Of a stretch of DNA of 22,597 nt, positions 19,817 through 22,597 are shown one piece after another; the stretch's first letter is position 1, and every line of letters begins with the position of its first letter. Under the pieces are notes generated by a model that was not told where the DNA came from, made no database searches, and was given only the letters and a program-made list of their open reading frames with translations. A program made the translations under genes and the position numbers. Source of the stretch: a virus; the IMG/VR virus record IMGVR_UViG_3300027782_000387, positions 1-22,597 of that record. One strand, 5' to 3'.

Positions 19817-20805
19817 TTTTGTTTTGCCCAAACATCTTCCCAAGAACCAGTTTGAGCAGCTTTAGCATAGTCGGTTGCTCTATTCTCAAAGAAGTTAGTG
19901 TGAATTGGTGCGTTAATCATTTCCTCTACCCACGGTAACGGATTCTTTTTAACTTTCATAATACCCTTAAGACCAAGACTAATAAGTCGACGATCAGTAA
20001 TATAGCGAATATATTGTTTGACATCAGCCGATGACAAATTCTCCATAGCACCCATAGCGAATGCCAGATCAATAAATCTATCCTCAAGCATAACCATTTG
20101 TTCAGCAATTGTATACAACTGACCTTTTAGTTCATCGTTCCATATCTCGTTATTTTCTTGTATGTATGTTCTGAATAACTTAATCATTCCTTCACAGTGT
20201 TGAGTCTCATCCACAATAGACCAAGTAACAATTTGACCCATCCCTTTCATCTTACCATGACGAGGAAAATTTAACAACATGATAAAGGAACTAAACAACT
20301 GCATGCCTTCCGTAAATGCTGAGAAGATAGCAATATGTTTTGCTGTGTTTTCTTTTGTAGAGTTTTGTTGAGATATATTTAAGACATAATCATGCTTAGC
20401 TTTCATTTCTTCATATGCTAAGAACTCATTATACATTGTCTCAGGCAATCCCAATGTCTCAATCAAATGAGAATATGCTGCAATATGTAGCGCTTCGCGT
20501 GCCGCAAATCCCAATAGCATCATGCGTACTTCAGGCTGTGGGAAATATGGCAAGTAATTGTTGACATATCCGCCAGCAACATCAATATCACCTTGAGTAA
20601 AGAATCTAAAGATGTGTGTTAAGAATTGTTTTTCTTCTGCGCTTAGCTTCTTTTTCCAATCTTTAACATCTTCTACCATTGGTACTTCGGTGTGCATCCA
20701 ATGAGATTGCTCGTGCTTCAACCAGGCATCATATGCCCATGGATAATTAAATGGCTTAAAGGAATCTCGTGTATCTGCAAGATTCGATTTTAGTTTTTTA
20801 ATCAT
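19813..20805 (-). CDS. nrdB: class Ia ribonucleotide reductase beta subunit, 330 aa
   Basis: The diiron and radical site is present: D73, E104 and H107 in AREALHIAAY, with the radical tyrosine Y111 at the E. coli Y122 position. Later ligands follow in EGMQLFSS and DETQHCEG. The subunit generates the tyrosyl radical passed to NrdA for reduction of ribonucleotides to deoxyribonucleotides. The ATG at 20805 follows AGGA and overlaps the thioredoxin stop by eight bases; a longer frame to 20844 has no ribosome site. The length is a little below E. coli NrdB. The usual C-terminal tail that docks on NrdA is present as a short basic end. Confidence 0.92.
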   Translation of the reverse strand: MIKKLKSNLADTRDSFKPFNYPWAYDAWLKHEQSHWMHTEVPMVEDVKDWKKKLSAEEKQFLTHIFRFFTQGDIDVAGGYVNNYLPYFPQPEVRMMLLGFAAREALHIAAYSHLIETLGLPETMYNEFLAYEEMKAKHDYVLNISQQNSTKENTAKHIAIFSAFTEGMQLFSSFIMLLNFPRHGKMKGMGQIVTWSIVDETQHCEGMIKLFRTYIQENNEIWNDELKGQLYTIAEQMVMLEDRFIDLAFAMGAMENLSSADVKQYIRYITDRRLISLGLKGIMKVKKNPLPWVEEMINAPIHTNFFENRATDYAKAAQTGSWEDVWAKQK

Positions 20806-21043
20806 TAAACCATTCCTGTAATTGTTTTGTATTCTGCATACCAACTAAGCGTTTTAATACAGTACCATCCTCAATCATTACCATTGTAGGTACACCACGA
20901 ATACCATACTCAATAGCAACATCAGAATCTTTATCAATATCAACAACCTCAATTGGTAAGTTGGTTTGTACATCTTCTAATGTTTTGGCCAACATTTTAC
21001 ATGGCTGGCACCATGATGCTGTAAATCTTATTACTTTTTTCAT
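20798..21043 (-). CDS. thioredoxin, 81 aa
   Basis: MKKVIRFTASWCQPCKML has the redox site WCQPC (11-15), and the cis-proline lies in GVPTMVMIEDG. At 81 residues it is a compact thioredoxin or glutaredoxin-size reductant, shorter than E. coli TrxA. It likely reduces the active-site disulfide of the phage NrdA. It sits between nrdA and nrdB, with AAGGA overlapping the nrdA stop and an 8-base overlap with nrdB, so all three are made together. T4 has a thioredoxin-like nrdC in a different place. Confidence 0.9.
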   Translation of the reverse strand: MKKVIRFTASWCQPCKMLAKTLEDVQTNLPIEVVDIDKDSDVAIEYGIRGVPTMVMIEDGTVLKRLVGMQNTKQLQEWFND

Positions 21044-21045
21044 TT

Positions 21046-22597
21046 TTATCCTTCACATGCTAGACAAACGTCTTCTGTTGCTAATGCTTTCAAGTCAATC
21101 TCTTCCATGACCTGACGCTCTATTTTCTTTGATATCTTATCTGCTTTACCAATCTTTTCAGAACGGCAATAGTATAATGTCTTTAGGCCTTGTTTCCACG
21201 CTTGAAAGTGAACAGCATGAATATACTTAATATTACTATCTGGTCTAAAGAATAGATTAAGAGATTGTGCCTGATCTATATATTGCTGTCTATCAGCAGC
21301 GTGTTGTACTACCCAACGCTGATCTATTTCCATGGATGTTTTAAACACATCCTTTGTCCAGTCATCTAAGATATCAAGATGTTGAACCGACCCATCATTT
21401 GCAATAATGCTAGACCAAATTTCATTATAGTCTAATTTACTATTTTCCGCACATTTGTCGTTGATAATTTTATCTAACCATTTGTTTTTGTTTAACGATG
21501 ATCCGCTGAGAGTATCTTGTCTATACGCGTTCGCACGAAGGGGCTCAATAGAAGGGGAAGTATTGCCCATAATGATAGAAGAAGAAGCGTTTGGAGCAAC
21601 AGCAAGCATATGAGAGAAACGGCGTCCAGTACCTGCCGCATCAGGTGCCTCACCTCGTTCTTTACCCAATTGAATGTTAGCATTATCTAGTTCCTTACGA
21701 ATGTATCCAAATATCTTATGATTCAATCCTGTTGCTGATGCTGATTCCCACGGGAGATTGTTCTTTTGTAAAAGAGCATGCCAACCGAGAGCACCAATAC
21801 CAATAGACCGTTCGCGGCTAGCGCTAAATCGTGCGCGCGATATGCTGTCAGGAGCATTATCAATGAAATACTGCAAGACGTTATCGAGCATCTCCGCAAC
21901 GTCCCGAAGAAAAAGTTTGTCATCTTTCCAATCATCATAATACTCCAAGTTCAAAGAGGACAAGCAACATACCGCAGTACGATCTTTATCCGTAGGTAAA
22001 ATAATTTCACTGCACAAATTAGATTGTTTAATACTTAGTCCCAACTTCTTTTGGAACTCAGGCATTGCTCTATTACTACTGTCGATAAAATGTAAATAGG
22101 GCTCGCCTGTTTGCATACGCATATCTAGAATGCGTTGCCATAATTCTCTTGCTGATACTGTATCTCTAACTTCGCCATTGTGAGGATCTTTTAATTCCCA
22201 TGTATCATCCATCTCTGGATCAATCATAGCGCGCTCAATTAAATGCATAAAGTCATCGGTAATATTAATACCATGATGCAGATTTAAACAACGCATATTG
22301 GGATCGCCTGTTGGCTTTCTCATCTCTAAAAAGATAAGAATATCGGGATGAGATATATTAAGATAAGCAGCATAAGACCCCCGCCTTGTCCGCCCCTGTC
22401 TGTATGCCAAACTACTAGCGTCATAAGTACGAAGATGAGGCATAACCCCAACGCTTTTATCATCTGAAGAACGAATTCCGATTCCAATTCCAACTCCTCC
22501 GCCCATCATGGACAACCAGTTTACTTCGGCAAGACAATCAACCAAACCTTCCGCACTATCATGTAGATAAGGTAGGAAACATGATATAGGAAGGCCG
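21046..22597 (-). CDS. nrdA: class Ia ribonucleotide reductase alpha subunit, N-terminus outside the window
   Basis: The last 516 residues are present. ISC near the window edge is the first redox cysteine. NLCSE carries the substrate-site Asn, the thiyl-radical Cys and the catalytic Glu. PNASSS and SIEP form the phosphate-binding loop. LYYCR near the C-terminus carries the two radical-transfer tyrosines, and the end CLACEG gives the C-terminal cysteine pair recycled by thioredoxin. All key residues visible are intact. The reading frame continues off the window at 22597, so the true start and the allosteric ATP-cone, if any, are not seen. First gene of the operon in this window. Confidence 0.93.
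   Translation of the reverse strand, partial: GLPISCFLPYLHDSAEGLVDCLAEVNWLSMMGGGVGIGIGIRSSDDKSVGVMPHLRTYDASSLAYRQGRTRRGSYAAYLNISHPDILIFLEMRKPTGDPNMRCLNLHHGINITDDFMHLIERAMIDPEMDDTWELKDPHNGEVRDTVSARELWQRILDMRMQTGEPYLHFIDSSNRAMPEFQKKLGLSIKQSNLCSEIILPTDKDRTAVCCLSSLNLEYYDDWKDDKLFLRDVAEMLDNVLQYFIDNAPDSISRARFSASRERSIGIGALGWHALLQKNNLPWESASATGLNHKIFGYIRKELDNANIQLGKERGEAPDAAGTGRRFSHMLAVAPNASSSIIMGNTSPSIEPLRANAYRQDTLSGSSLNKNKWLDKIINDKCAENSKLDYNEIWSSIIANDGSVQHLDILDDWTKDVFKTSMEIDQRWVVQHAADRQQYIDQAQSLNLFFRPDSNIKYIHAVHFQAWKQGLKTLYYCRSEKIGKADKISKKIERQVMEEIDLKALATEDVCLACEG

Noticed and set aside
20547-20575. TTGACA on the plus strand inside nrdB
   Set aside because: No acceptable -10 box at the right distance and no plus-strand gene after it.

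Overview
The window looks like part of a large lytic, T4-type tailed phage, probably from an aquatic bacterium. Three things point there. Class Ia ribonucleotide reductase, thioredoxin and dCMP deaminase genes are packed together. Two sites match the T4-type late promoter core TATAAATA. A long tandem block of tail adhesin-like genes carries glycine-rich, FN3, Calx-beta-like, kelch-like and LamG-like modules. No rRNA, tRNA, CRISPR or insertion sequence was seen. The host cannot be named from the sequence.

Layout. (1) Positions 1-2168, minus strand: small phage genes and an AAA+ ATPase, driven by near-consensus sigma70-type promoters that look early. (2) Positions 2213-4854, plus strand: a divergent unit starting with a GIY-YIG nuclease whose only ATG sits at the predicted transcription start. 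It is followed by nine or so short overlapping genes, including a 5'(3')-deoxyribonucleotidase-like HAD protein, a 48-aa gene and two tiny single-pass membrane proteins. (3) Positions 4817-17661, minus strand: a small membrane protein, then eleven tandem adhesin-like genes, with a coiled-coil protein and a W-rich small protein in the middle. (4) Positions 17663-18094: a second GIY-YIG protein at the head of the array, with a late promoter buried in an 11-bp hairpin over its start codon. (5) Positions 18090-22597, minus strand: nrdA (cut by the window edge), thioredoxin, nrdB, a HiPIP-like four-Cys protein, a Cys-rich protein, dCMP deaminase, a TagD/RfaE-type nucleotidyltransferase and two zinc-ribbon proteins, nearly all overlapping.

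How it works together (inference): region 5 makes and balances dNTPs. Regions 1 and 2 are early host-takeover genes. Regions 3 and 4 are late structural genes. The most unusual part is the adhesin array. Its members share an N-terminal tag, often a C-terminal end and a conserved stop/Shine-Dalgarno junction. Between these they combine interchangeable spacers (none, Calx-beta-like, FN3) with interchangeable tips (six-repeat propeller or glycine-rich). It reads as a combinatorial set of receptor-binding or decoration proteins. The second notable signal is the hairpin/late-promoter overlap, which has the same layout as the translational switch known for T4 I-TevI, soc, gene 49 and e.
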